Part shown: positions 1 through 10,352 of the stretch, one piece after another | Layout of the letters: the number at the start of each line of letters is the position of its first letter | Position numbering within the stretch: position 1 is the first letter of the stretch | Source of the DNA: Ziziphus jujuba | Lineage: Eukaryota > Streptophyta > Magnoliopsida > Rosales > Rhamnaceae | DNA length: 64,000 nt | Assembly (NCBI RefSeq): GCF_031755915.1 | Contig: NC_083385.1 | Location: forward strand, 12,483,001 to 12,547,000 | Reading direction: 5' to 3' | Notes under the pieces: generated by a model | Told to the model about the DNA's origin: nothing | Seen by the model: the letters and a program-made list of their open reading frames with translations, nothing else | The model's database searches: none | Translations under genes and position numbers: made by a program

Positions 1-416
1 TGCCCAGCACATTGATTAGAGTTAGTTGAGGTAGTTTGGCTTGATTGGTTACTTTTAATGCTTTTGTATTTATTGCTCAATATGGCAGCATGCCTTATTG
101 TCTTTTTGATGTATCTAAAAGTATGAAAATTGTAATGAAAAACGTTGAGAAAGAAAATATTCAAAAACACAGATTTTGAAAAACAACATTTTTGGCTCTC
201 TCTCTCTCAACTACTACATTTTTGGTTTCTTCTTCTTCCCAAAAGCTAACAACCTTCTCAAGAACCCTAAACCTCCATTAAAACCAGAAACAAAACCTTA
301 ACAAACCCAAAAAAAAAAAATCAAGAACCAAGAACCAGCAACGATCATTCTTGACTAATACCTTGAATGATTGTGCTCTAGGGTACAACAACATAAACCT
401 ACACCAAATTCCATCA
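1..416 (+). repeat. Copia 5' LTR, 3' portion only
   Basis: Direct repeat of 5173-5586, ending in the same CCATCA and followed by a primer-site-like sequence. Differences from the 3' copy include C/T changes, a CT-dinucleotide length difference near 200 and an A-tract difference near 310. The TG start of this LTR lies upstream of the window. Confidence 0.93.
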
Positions 417-428
417 TAGTTTCAGAGC
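417..428 (+). promoter_or_regulatory. Degenerate tRNA primer-binding site of the copia element
   Basis: TAGTTTCAGAGC directly follows the LTR end and matches the usual plant initiator-Met primer site at 10 of 12 positions. The perfect form is seen on the other strand at 9375-9386. The two mismatches fit the general decay of the element. Confidence 0.6.
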
Positions 429-622
429 ATAGTGTAATTTCTTAGGACCTTGTGAGCTTTCAACCTAGGCCCATTTTATTTGTGAGACGATCCCCCACCT
501 AAAGCCTTCCAACCGAAACCAAAACCTCCCAAAAAGACTAGTTGAAACTCACCAAAACACCACCACTGGAGAGCTTGTTCTTGTGTCCATTTTTCAAATC
601 TTTTGAAAAACCATTTTTTCAA

Positions 623-1551
623 ATGGCCTCACAATCCTTTGCAACCCCAACACCACCTAAGTTTGAAGGCCAAAACTATTCCATTTAGAGTATAAAAATG
701 AAAGCTACCTTCAAGCCTTTGGTTTATGGGAAGTCATAAAAGAAGGTTATGTAGTGGAAGAGTTGAGAGCTTATGCAACCCAAGCACAAAGAAATGCACA
801 TGAGGCCAAAGTTGCCAAGGGGTTCAAGGCCCTCACTGCCTTGCACTCCTCCATGAGTGATTCCATTTTTACAAGGATAATGTCATGCACAAGTGCTAGA
901 GAGGTTTGGATAAAGCTTCAAAAGGAGTTCCATGGAAATACTAGAACTCGGCAAATGCAAGTTTTAAACCTAAGAAGAGAGTTTGAGACCTTGAAGATGA
1001 AGGAGAATGAGCTTGTCAAGGATTTCACCGAAAGGATGCTCAAAGTGGAAAATCAAATTCGGATCCTTGGTGAGCAATTGACCGATCAAAGGGTAGTAGA
1101 GAAAGTATTGATGAGCTTACCCGAAAGGTTTGAAGCTAAGATTTCCTCCCTTGAAGAATCTAGAAATCTTAGTGAAATAACCTTGAGTGAGTTCATCAAT
1201 GCTCTTCAAGCAACCGAACAAAGGAGAGCCATTAGAAAGGAGGAGACCATAAAGAGTGCATTCTATGGTGGCCACGGCAACAAAAAGAAGAATAAAGGAA
1301 GGAAGAGCAACAACACCAACCAAACCTGTTTTACAACCAACAACAACACAAACAACAACAAAAGTGGATGGAATCAACAACAACAACAACAAAGCCATCA
1401 AAACCGAGGAGGGCATCCACCTTGCCCTCATTGAAAGAAGCTTGGACATCCACCATCCAAGTGTTTTTGGAGGCCGGATGCATATTGTGAAAGATGTGGA
1501 GGAAAAGGCCACATTGCCAAAGTATGCAAGCAAAGGAGACAACAAGCCAAT
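623..1551 (+). pseudogene. Copia gag (UBN2-type capsid plus CCHC zinc knuckles), broken
   Basis: The first ATG after the leader is at 623, with a typical copia gag N-terminus, but TAG at 686 and a frameshift near 700 break it. From 754 the frame is open to TGA at 1432 and continues beyond it. The capsid part (about 800-1220) has the W-x-x-L, L-x-x-L-R-R-E-F and L-P-E-R-F features of the UBN2 gag family. A Lys/Asn/Gln-rich linker (1260-1410) follows. There were two zinc knuckles: the first has lost its second Cys to the TGA at 1432; the second, CERCGGKGHIAKVC, is intact at 1486-1527 (CX2CX4HX4C). In a live element gag packages the RNA in cytoplasmic particles. This copy cannot make a full-length protein. 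Confidence 0.88.
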
Positions 1552-1842
1552 GTGGTTAATGAAGAAGCCGAGAACCTATTTGTGGCCACATGCCTTAAGG
1601 CTACAAGTAGTGGTCTCGGTTGGCTTGTGGACAGTGGTTTCTCACACCACATGAGTTTCCAAAAGGATGGCTTTATAGAGCTTGACCGAAACTACAAAAC
1701 CAAAGTGAAGATTGGTAACGGCCGGTTCATGGAAGTAGAAGGTAAAGGAGATGTGTGCTTGAACACCAAGGAAGGTACCAAAATTATAAAAGATGTGCTA
1801 TATGTTCCTAGTTTGTGTGAAAACTTGCTTAGTGTAGCATAA
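1552..1842 (+). pseudogene. Copia aspartic protease domain
   Basis: The frame continues directly from the gag zinc knuckle. The motif LVDSG (Asp-Ser-Gly at 1630-1638) is the active-site signature of retrotransposon aspartic proteases, which cut the polyprotein. A conserved V-L-Y-V-P-x-L-x-x-N-L-L-S run follows at about 1795-1838. The frame then stops at TAA 1840, where a Gln codon would be expected. About 30 bases later an extra T in a TTTT run shifts the frame. Confidence 0.85.
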
Positions 1843-1995
1843 TTGGTGGAAAGAGGCTTTGCTTTTAAATTTTGCAAAAGATGGATGTATTATATATGAT
1901 GCTTGTGGTAATGAGCTGTTTAAGGTACCATTGAAGGACAAAAGCTATAGATTGGACCTAGTTAAGAATGAACAAGCCTTAAAAACCAAAGTGGA

Positions 1996-2960
1996 GTCCA
2001 TTTCTCAACTTTGGCATTAAAGGCTTGGGCATTCTAGCTATGGTGCCATGAAAAACACTAATGCCATTGTGAAGGACATGCCAAAGATTGAGGAGATGAA
2101 AATCCTATGTGATGTATGCCAACTAGGGAAATCCACACGGCTTCCATTCCCTAAAGCCGGTTCATGTAGAGCTAAGGAGAAGCTTGAGCTAGTCCATTCG
2201 GATGTGTGTGGACCGATGAGTTTGTCATCAATTGGAGGATGTAAGTACTTCCTAACCTTCATTGATGACTACTCAAGGATGTGTTGGGTATATTTTCTAA
2301 CAACCAAGTCACAAGTGCTTGAGAAGTTCATGGAATTCAAGAAGATGGTGGAAACCCAAAGCAATGCAAAGATGAAGTGCTTGAGAACCGACAATGGTGG
2401 AGAATATACAAGCTTGGCTATGGAGGATTTTTGCAAAGAAAATGGAATGGTGCATCAATTCACAACACCATACACACCACAACAAAATGGTGTTTGTGAG
2501 AGGAAAAATAGGACCTTGATGGAGATGGCAAGGTGCATGATACATGAGAAGAACATGCCAAAGAAAATTTGGACCGAAGCCATATACACGGCTAGCTACA
2601 TCCAAAACCGAGCATACAGCAAAGCCAATGAGTCCAAGACACCCTATGAGATATGGTATGGAGAAAAACAATCTTTGGACAACATAAAAATCTTTGGAAG
2701 TGTTTGTTTTCTTCATGTTCATCCGCACATGAGAGACAAGCTTGACAAAAGGGCAAATGTGGGCATCTTGGTCGGCTTTAGTGAGGTTACCAAAGGTTTT
2801 AGGGTTTTCAACTTGGAAACCAAGAAACTTGTGGTAACAAGGGATGTGAGGATTTATGAAGATGCTATTTGGGATTGGACAAAGGAGGAGCTTCTTGTCC
2901 ATGAAGATAATGCTCGGTTGGATGATGAAGAAGAAGAAACCAATGACAATGATAATGAAG
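1996..2960 (+). pseudogene. Copia integrase (HHCC zinc domain and DDE core)
   Basis: The pre-integrase zinc domain starts with LWH, is broken by TAA at 2018, then continues RLGH and ends CDVCQLGK (near 2108-2130). The catalytic core follows in a frame open from 2048. Counting from the Met at 2048, the acidic triad is D52 (HSDVCGP), D115 (RTDNGGEY) and E151 (QNGVCERKN), with exactly 35 residues between the last two, the DD35E spacing of retroviral-type integrases. The C-terminal part ends in an acidic Asp/Glu/Asn run (about 2925-2990), typical of the linker before copia RT. Integrase inserts the cDNA into the genome. The core itself is uninterrupted although the polyprotein is broken on both sides. 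Confidence 0.92.
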
Positions 2961-3059
2961 AAAATGAAGATGATAAGGAGGATGCACTTGAGAGCATTGG
3001 AGCCGAGTTGGAGATTGGAGATGGTGTTAGAGGAGAAAGGCCATTGTCTGAAATATATG

Positions 3060-3837
3060 AAAGGTGCAATGTTACCTTGAGTGATCCTACCAATGCTCAA
3101 GAAGCTATGCAAAAGAAAGAGTGGATGGAGGCCATGCAAAACGAAATGGATATGATAGAAAAGAATGAAACTTGGTCTTTGGTTTCTAAACCTAAAAAAA
3201 AGAAACCAATTGGTGTAAAGTGGATCTTTAGGACCAAGTTCAACCCGGATGGAACAATATGCGAGCACAAGGCAAGGCTGTGGCAAAAGGCTATGCACAA
3301 CAAGCGGGTGTAGATTATGGAGAGACGTTTGCACCGGTTGCAAGAATGGAGACCATAAGGCTCATCCTATCCATCTCGACCTCAATGTCATGGAAGGTGT
3401 ACCACCTTGATGTAAAGTCGGCTTTCTTGAATGGTGTGCTTCAAGAGGTTTATGTTCAAGGACATGAGGACAAAGTCTACCATCTACACAAGGCACTTTA
3501 CGGGTTAAAGCAAGCACCTAGGGCTTGGTATGGCAAGATTGATGGTTACTTGACCTACCAAGGCTTTAGGAGGAGTCCAAATGAGCCAACATTATACATA
3601 AGGAATGAAGAAGGCATGATTGTTGTCTCACTCTATGTGGATGATTTGTTGGTCACTGGTGAAAATGAAAAGAATGTGGAAGTTTTGAAAAATGAACTTG
3701 AAAAGGAGTTTGACATCTCAAGCCTTGGTGAAATAAATTACTTCCTTGGAGTGGAAATGATGCAATGCTCTAGGGGTATTTTCATATCTCAAGAGAAATA
3801 CATCAAAAATCTTTTGAAAAAGTTCAACCTTGATTAA
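3060..3837 (+). pseudogene. Copia reverse transcriptase domain
   Basis: RT starts in the integrase frame (W-x-x-A-M-x-x-E-x-x-x-I, then GVKWIFRTK near 3210-3235). Near 3278 a single base is missing, so the rest is read in the next frame (AKGYAQQAGVDYGETFAPV, YHLDVKSAFLNG, ALYGLKQAPRAWY). The catalytic YVDD is at 3634-3645. The segment around 3450 is shorter than usual, with about 8-10 residues missing between EVYVQ and GHEDKVY. TAA at 3835 ends the frame just before the RNase H connection. The enzyme would copy the element RNA into DNA in cytoplasmic particles. Confidence 0.93.
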
Positions 3838-4596
3838 TGCAAGCCAATGTCAACACCAATGAGCCAAGGAGACAAATACAAGAAGGAGGATGGCACACCA
3901 AACGTAAACCCGACCCTATATAGAAGCATGATAGGAAGTTTGCTCTATGTATATTCATCAAGACCGGATATTATACATGCCACATGTGTTTTGTCTAGAT
4001 ATATGCAAGCACCATCCCAAAACCATTTTGTAGGTGCCAAAAGAATTCTTAGATACTTAAAAGGAACACAAGACTTTGGAGTTTGGTATGATAGGCAAGA
4101 TGTGATGAGATTAATGGCCTACTCGGATAGTGATTGGGCTGGATGCTTGGATGATATGAAGAGCACTTTCGGGTATCTTTTCTCACTTGGTAGTGGACCA
4201 TTCTCATGGAATGCAAAGAACCAAGCAACAACCGCTCAAAGCATCGCCGAAGCCGAGTACATTGCTTGCTCTTCATGTGCAAATCAATGCATTTGGCTTA
4301 GAAAATTATTGGAGGACCTTGGTTATCCTCAAGAGGGTTCAACCATCATCAAATGTGACAACACTTCAGCCATATCAATAGCCAAGAACCCCATTCGACA
4401 TGGAAGGACCAAACACATACCGGTGAAGTATCACTCCTTAAGGGAGTTTGAAGAAAATGGAGAAGTAAGCTTAGAATATATCAAGATCGAAGATAACCTT
4501 GCAGATTTCTTCACCAAGCCACTTCCAAAAGCAAGATTTGAGATCTTGAGGAAGCTTCTAAATATTTCAAGCAAGAACACCAAGGAGGAGTGTTGA
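3838..4596 (+). pseudogene. Copia RNase H domain and polyprotein C-terminus
   Basis: Same frame as the second half of RT, resuming after TAA 3835. It carries RNase H landmarks: YSDSDWAG (first catalytic Asp), SIAEAEYIA (Glu) and KCDNTSAI (Asp), then the copia C-terminal pattern H-x-x-L-R-E-F, LADFFTKPL. The reading frame ends in TGT TGA at 4591-4596, so the stop lies in the first six bases of the 3' LTR, a common copia arrangement that supports the LTR start. This 249-codon stretch is intact. Confidence 0.92.
4582..4590 (+). promoter_or_regulatory. Polypurine tract of the copia element
   Basis: AAGGAGGAG lies immediately before the TGTTGA that opens the 3' LTR. A purine tract at this place primes plus-strand DNA synthesis in LTR elements. 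Confidence 0.8.
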
Positions 4597-5586
4597 AATG
4601 TGGTGATCTTGCCACAATGTACAAGGTAGTTCGGTTACACTTGCACTCTTTGTTTTGCAACATCAAAGACCAAACATTATTTATTTTATGTATTTTATTT
4701 TATCTTGTAATGTTTAAGAACAATATCCTTTTTGTAATGCCCTAAGCTCATTAACTAAGCTTAGGGGCTTTTTGTCTAGTTGCTGGAAATGTATTTCCAG
4801 CAACATACGTCCACTTCCTTGGATCCATTTGAAGAAGGTTTGGGATTTGGATCTGAATTTTGGATATGATAAACTAGATATGTAGATGAAGCAGCAGCAA
4901 AAATAATGGCCCAATTTGGAGTTGGGAAGGCTGAGTTAAGCCCAAAACAATCTGACCCTTGTGCAGTTTTGTTGCCCAGGAAACTAGGCAAAACTACCTC
5001 GGGTTTGATTACTTTTGAATGGGTAAATGGATTCTGTTTTATCTGGTTGTTGACTAAAACATAGTTTAATATTCAGAAAGGCTTCCCTCCAATTTTCAAG
5101 TCAAATGGAGCTGGTTTTCAAATTCAAATGCCTTAGACAAGCTGAACTGCCCATTAAGGAAGGTTTCTTGCATGCCCAGCACATTGATTAGAGTTAGTTG
5201 AGGTAGTTTGGCTTGATTGGTTACTTTTAATGCTTTTGTATTTATTGCTCAATATGGCAGCATGCCTTATTGTCTTTTTGATGTATTTAAAAGTATGAAA
5301 ATTGTAATGAAAAACGTTGAGAAAGAAAATATTCAAAAAACAGATTTTGAAAAACAACATTTTTGGCTCTCTCTCTCAACTACTACATTTTTGGTTTCTT
5401 CTTCTTCCCAAAAGCTAACAACCTTCTCAAGAACCCTAAACCTCCATTAAAACCAGAAACAAAATCTTAACAAACCCAAAAAAAACAAAATCAAGAACCA
5501 AGAACCAACAACAATCATTATTGACTAACACCTTGAATGATTGTGCTCTAAGGTACAACAACATAAACCTACACCAAATTCCATCA
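4591..5586 (+). repeat. Copia 3' LTR, complete
   Basis: It begins TGTTG after the purine tract and ends CCATCA (TG...CA). Its last 414 bases repeat window positions 1-416. Length is 996 bp. AT-rich runs at 4680-4740 are plausible promoter/poly(A) sequence, but I cannot place either exactly. The bases after it (from 5587, CTCAT) belong to a gypsy RT gene; CTCAT is the candidate target-site duplication. Confidence 0.9.
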
Positions 5587-8242
5587 CTCATTACATGATT
5601 CATAAGCCTCATGAAAGTACTAGGTGCATTAGTTTTAAATGCGGTTTTCCATTCATCAACTTCTTTCATTCTAATTTGATGATAACCACTCCTAAGATCA
5701 ATTTTAGTAAACATGCAAATACCATGCAACTCATCAAGCATATCATCTAATTTAGGATTGGGATGTCTATATTTAATGGTGATGTTATTTATAGCCCTAT
5801 AATCAACACACATCATTTAAGAACCATCCTTTTTAGGTACCAACAAAACAGGGACAGCACATGGACTTAAACTCTCACGAATGTATCCTTTATCAAGCAA
5901 ATCACTTACCTATTTTTACAGCTCCTTCGTTTCTTCGGGATTGGTTCTATATGCTGGTCTATTTGGTACGGTAGCCCCTGGGACAAAGTCAATTTGATGC
6001 TCTATACCTCGAATAGGTGGTAGTCCACTTGGAATCTCGTTCAGAAAAACATCTCCAAATTCCTTCAAAAGAGAAATCATTAAACATGGCAATTCAAGTT
6101 CTTCAAAGTTAGTTTGATCATTAAAATAGTTTTCTTTATATATCATGACAAGTAAGGGTTTCGTACATTCAATAGTCTTATTAATATCCCCAAACCTCAA
6201 ATAAAAATTCTGGTTGTTCCTCTCTTTTCTTTCTTTTCTTTTTCTTCCCTCGGTTTGGCTCTCATTGGCAGAAATTTCCAGATTGTTGGTGCTCTCGGGT
6301 TTACTCTCTTTTCTCACCCCCCTCTCAGCTTTCTCTTGGTTTTTCCACTTGATTCGGGTTTTAGAAAGCTTACCTTGATCAGCAACCTCAATCTCACCTT
6401 CTTGAAAGGATGGTGAAGCCATTGGTGCCATACTTGTTTTCTTCTTGAGTTTTTCGGCCTCCCTCCTTTATTGCATGTGTAGTTGATCTTTGTAGACCTC
6501 CTTGGGAGTCAATGGGTCCAGATTGATTTTCTTCTCTTTAAACCTGAAAACAACACTATTTTCTCGACCAAAATGAGTAGCATCTTTGTCAAATTGCCAT
6601 GGTCTACCTAGTAAAATATGTCCGGCATGCATTGGTACAACGTCACACAAGACAACATCCTTATACCTACCTATATTAAATTTAACTTTGGCTTGCTTAT
6701 TTACCCTCATCTCACCACTATCATTTAACCATTGTAACCTATAGGGTTTTGGATGTTTAATTTTTTTCAAGCCTAATTTATCAACTACAAGATTACTTAT
6801 CACGTTGGTACAACTCCCACTATCTATAATCATGCTACAAATCTTACCTTGTATTTCGCAGCGAGTGTGGAAGATCTTTTCTCTATGTATTTGCTCTTCA
6901 TCTTTGTAGATAGCAAGTACTCTCCTTGAAACCAAGCTCAACTCGGCATTAGATATGTCTACTGGTTCGGCTTCATCATCATGGCATTCCTCCTTTTGTT
7001 CGGTTTCAGCCCCACTTTCTTCACTTATGGATTCCAGCTCACCATCACCCTTTAATACCATGATTCTTCTATTTGGGCATTGGCTGGCTATATGTCCTCT
7101 TCCTTGGCACTTAAAACAAGTTATTTCTCTAGATTTTTGAGGTTTAGGATCAGATTTTATCTCACCTCTAAGTGCTTGGACAGATTTGGTCTTGGCCTCC
7201 CTTTTTGACCGGTTAGTACTTTCTTCTCCAACTTTCGGTTTTAGTTTGATTTCAATAGCTGAATTGTTTCTCCAGCCACTTGAATTGAATCTCCCACTGT
7301 TGGAAGCACCTACAAGCCGTGATCCTACACCCCTCCTCTTGAATTGGTGTTCAAGCTTAATGGCTACATGCAACATCTCCTCCAACTCCAAGTATTATTG
7401 CAATTCAAGCTGGTTGGAAATGTCACGGTTCAAACCACCAAGAAATCTCGCCATTGTTGCCTCCCTATCCTCATTCATATTCAGCCTCATCATGAGCATC
7501 TCCATCTCCTTATAATAATTCTCCATAGACCTACTTCCTTGAGATAAAAATTGAAGCCTTTGATGCAGTAACCTATGGTAATGTGATGGCACAAATCGCT
7601 TTCTCATGGCTCCTTTTATTTGTCGCCATGTTGTGATCAAGTCATCACCAACTCTCCTCCGGGTGCCTTGCTCATTTATCCACCATTGGAGTGCATAATG
7701 GCCAAACTCCATTGCTGCCAACTTCACCTTCTTACCCTTCGAATAATTATGGCAGTCGAATATCATCTCCATCTTTTCTTCCCACTCCAAATATGCATCG
7801 GGATCACTTTTTCCCATGAATGGTGGGATGTTGATCTTGATATTGCTAAGATTGTCATCTATTTCTTCCATCCTATACCTTCCATGGCCAGCTCTCTCTT
7901 GGATAGCAAAGGTTTTGTCCATGCCTTCTTCAAAGTCTCCACCGAAATTCTCCTCCTCAAATTCCTCTCTCGGTCTCTCACGGCCTCCTCGTCCTCGACC
8001 TCAACCTTCATGGAATTCTTGCCTATTTTTTGTGTTCGGTATTCCTTGGGAAACTTCTAGTCTTCCATCCTTTGATTCATGTGCTCAACTTGAGCACTCA
8101 TCCGCTGTAATTGTTCCAAAACAGCTTTCAATTCTGTTTGCTCACCACTCCCGGTAGCTCGTGGATCACCATGAAATCCTACGGGCTCTTCTTCATTAAT
8201 TCTTAGTGGTGGGTCTCCTCTTCTTATTCTAGAATCTGCCAT
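5587..8242 (-). pseudogene. Gypsy A gag-protease-RT reading frame, broken
   Basis: Starts at MADSRIRRGDPP near 8242. A 1-base deletion near 8070 (compared with gypsy B) causes the stop at 8057; gag resumes at about 7990. The Retrotrans_gag-like capsid domain spans about 7870-7340. The zinc knuckle CFKCQGRGHIASQC (CX2CX4HX4C) is near 7118-7077 and the protease motif IIDSGS near 6830-6812. Premature stops at 7395 and 6468, and two just below 5918, stand where gypsy B or the motif calls for Gln, so they are probably C-to-T changes; another stop near 5817 replaces a Trp. RT motifs are [15 protein letters not shown] and [13 protein letters not shown]. About 16 residues of RT are missing near 5635, and RT ends at 5587 against the copia LTR. 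Confidence 0.88.
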
Positions 8243-9374
8243 GTTAGTAAAATACTACAAAAATAAAATAAATCCTCACAATATTCACTCCCTCATGTGT
8301 TTCACTCAAACAAGGTCTCGACACTCGTGTTTGCACACTAGTTCGGCTTTTACCCTCTTTTAAGCTCACACTCTCTTACCTTTTTCCACTCAAAGAATTA
8401 ACTCAAAGTTCTAATTAAAACACTCACAAAACAGCAATTAGATTACAAGTATGTTTTAATTAAACTTATCAATAAAACAGTAGCTAAAAGTAGGCAATAC
8501 CGAAAGAATTCAACAAAACCTAGTTTTCAGCTTTTCTAGGTGAAATAAAGCAAATTAATGAGAAAATTTTGGAATTTTGAAGATCTGGACCAGATGGTAA
8601 TAGATTATGAGTTCAAGAATAAAATTCTAGAAAAAGAAATTAAAATACGAACAACAATCAAAGTGAACAAAAATATAGACAAGTGTTAGTTGTTGTTCTT
8701 GTAATTCAACTTTTGTATCAAATCCTTTAACTAAATTTAATCCAAATAATTTAAGCACCCAAAATTATAAATATCCAGCAGCAAAAATAATTCTCCAGAA
8801 ACTCAAATATTGAATAAATAATCACAAACCAGCAGCTTCAACAAATTTCCAGCAAACAAATCAAACTCCAGCAAATCAAAATATTTTTTTTTATTTGGCT
8901 TGTTCTTTTTTCTTTTATTTTTTTTCCTTTTTTTCACTCACAGACCATAAAACAACTGCAGTAGCAAAGATCAACACCAAAAATTGCAATTCCTCACGAA
9001 AAATCCACCAAACCCGTGGCCTCCAAGAAAAACAAAAGTGCATTTTTTTTATTTTTTTTTAATATCTGTTCGAATTTTTTTTTTTTTTTGAATATATGAA
9101 TGAAAATATTGAAGAATAAAACAGCAAAGAAAAATCAACCAAAAAAAACCAAAATTAACAAGAACAATGATGAAAGACAACCAACAAACTAGGAAACAAA
9201 AATACGGTAAAACTAGGAAATCCTAATTCAACTAGGAATGAATTTCTTTTTTTTTTTTTTTTTAAGATGCAGAACATGTATGGATAGATGCAACCTTAGC
9301 CTAATGTTAAAATTGAAGAATAACATAAAAACAAATAAAGCAAATAAAGATAGATCTAAGCTGAACAAAATTTA
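8243..9374 (-). other. Untranslated leader of gypsy A
   Basis: Noncoding stretch between the primer site and gag. AT-rich, with long T/A runs on the plus strand near 8880-8940, 9038-9090 and 9245-9265. The first 230 bases next to gag (8243-8480) align with the leader of gypsy B (20623-20859). No other feature seen. Confidence 0.75.
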
Positions 9375-9386
9375 GCTCTGATACCA
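9375..9386 (-). promoter_or_regulatory. Primer-binding site of gypsy A (initiator Met-tRNA type)
   Basis: Minus-strand TGGTATCAGAGC, the classic plant LTR-element site complementary to the 3' end of initiator Met tRNA, two bases inside the LTR end at 9389. It fixes the strand and shows that the LTR at 9389-9953 is a 5' LTR for the gag below it. Confidence 0.93.
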
Positions 9387-9388
9387 AA

Positions 9389-9953
9389 TGATACGAACCT
9401 AGGACGACCTACTCCTAAACCCGTATTATATTAGCCCGGATCAAATTATGTTGAAGTTCTAATGGTCACCTTAACCCCTAACTAATCTGTGATTACAAAC
9501 CTTGGTATATCAAAGATGCCACAATAGGTGGTGGATGTCTTACTGATAAGTCAAAACTAAACCACTCATTCACTAATGTTGTTTTAGGTGTTCAAAGAGA
9601 ACAAAGAGAATTCAATCTCACAAATAATTTTCTGTATAAAATTCAAGCTTTTCTTTTCTCATTGAAAATAAGCCTTTAAATAGACTTTGAATGAACAAAA
9701 TAAAACCCTAAAAGGATTAAGAAATTTCGGCTAACATAGAATCTAATTAGGAAATTGCCTAATTTCATATCCTTTCCTAATCTAATTTGGATTAATTAAT
9801 TCCCTTATTTTGAAGTAAGAATTAATTAATTAATTTACAATGAAAATAATAAAATAATAACTTTCCTAAACTTATTTGTCCAGCAAATAAATAAATAAAA
9901 ACCCAAAAAAAAAAGTTAAACGCAAATTAGAAAACGAGTTGACTAGTTTGACA
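9389..9953 (-). repeat. LTR of gypsy A
   Basis: On the plus strand it runs TGATACGAACC...TTGACA. The low-coordinate end is fixed by the primer site. The other end is inferred from where similarity to the LTR of gypsy B (16569-17168) stops. Shared blocks include the first 50 bases, TTGGTATA, and the TATA region. The two LTRs are clearly related but much diverged, with several length differences. Confidence 0.8.
9675..9682 (-). promoter_or_regulatory. Candidate TATA box in the gypsy A LTR
   Basis: Minus-strand TATTTAAA followed by GGCTTATTTTCAAT. The same string recurs in gypsy B LTRs within otherwise diverged sequence, which is what a promoter core under constraint would show. Transcription toward gag (minus strand) is implied. 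Confidence 0.5.
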
Positions 9954-9956
9954 ACT

Positions 9957-10143
9957 AAGCTGACTTATGTCTGATGTCCAAGCTAACTTATGTATGCCTG
10001 ATGTCCGAGCTAACTTATGTCTGCCTGATGTCCGAACTAAGTTATGTCTGATGTCCAAAGTCCGAGGTCAAATGTCCGAGGCATGGGTGTCCGATATAAA
10101 ATGTCCGATGTATGGGTGTCCGATATAAAATGTCCGATGTATC
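9957..10143. repeat. Two minisatellite blocks between gypsy pol end and LTR
   Basis: Block one (about 9957-10058) has about four copies of a 24-29 bp motif built on CTAACTTATGTCTGCCTGATG plus TCCGAG. Block two (about 10083-10143) has two near-perfect copies of ATGGGTGTCCGATATAAAATG plus TCCGATGT. Both share the word TGTCCGA. They lie where gypsy B has ordinary 3' untranslated sequence with no such repeats. Confidence 0.85.
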
Positions 10144-10150
10144 AGCCTCC

Positions 10151-10352
10151 ACCACTTGGATGCTCAAAATAGGTCTTTTATCTTCAGGTATGGACAAGCC
10201 CTTTTGAGAATGAATTACGTTCTGGATAAAGGCAGCAAGGTTGTCCTTAAACCTCTTAGCTTGAGCTCTAGTGATAGGTCCAACCTTCATTCGTATCAGA
10301 TCAGTACCCCAGTGAGTTTTTGGTTGTGTGAGTTCGGGTGGATTCGCATCTC
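10151..10352 (-). pseudogene. C-terminal end of a gypsy pol gene
   Basis: Minus-strand reading gives ...HWGTDLIRM, then GPITRAQAKRFKDNLAAF and LSIQVVEADT. It matches the tail of the pol remnant in gypsy B (PITRAQIKRFKDN and, in a shifted frame, LSIQVVEADT). It lies upstream of the gypsy A LTR in element orientation, so it belongs to a different internal region from the gag at 8242. The match ends at about 10352, where unrelated DNA begins. Confidence 0.85.

Larger units (their letters stand above)
1..5586 (+). mobile_element. Ty1/copia LTR retrotransposon, degenerate, 5' LTR cut by window edge
   Basis: The order LTR, primer site, gag, protease, integrase, RT, RNase H, purine tract, LTR is that of Ty1/copia (integrase before RT). 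Bases 1-416 match 5173-5586 almost base for base, so they are the end of the 5' LTR; about 580 bases of it lie outside the window. The coding region is unmistakable but dead: stops at 686, 1432, 1840, 2018 and 3835, and frameshifts near 700, 1873 and 3278. Over about 414 aligned LTR positions I count about seven substitutions and three short length changes (about 1.7 percent). The 3' LTR ends exactly where a gypsy RT gene on the other strand begins, so this element appears inserted into gypsy element A. The target duplication cannot be tested because the left flank is missing. Confidence 0.93.
5587..10352 (-). mobile_element. Ty3/gypsy element A, degenerate, interrupted by the copia element
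   Basis: Read on the minus strand from high to low coordinates: end of a pol gene (10352-10151), minisatellite, LTR (9953-9389), primer site, leader, gag, protease and the first part of RT up to 5587, where the copia LTR starts. Protease before RT, with gag and pol in one frame, fits Ty3/gypsy; wording such as [15 protein letters not shown] and the ITRAQ tail resembles chromovirus-type plant elements, but I do not assign a lineage. A pol end immediately upstream of an LTR that is followed by its own gag means two internal regions share one LTR, the product expected of recombination between tandem or sister elements. The rest of pol and any 3' LTR lie beyond the window. Confidence 0.88.

Noticed and set aside
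2309..3343. Long minus-strand open frame (344 codons) opposite the copia integrase and RT
   Set aside because: Antisense shadow: the plus strand has the full DDE and RT motifs, and the minus-strand peptide shows no domain.
9957..10143. Telomeric or centromeric satellite
   Set aside because: Only a few copies of 24-29 bp motifs within a gypsy 3' region; the motif is not the plant telomere repeat and there is no long array.
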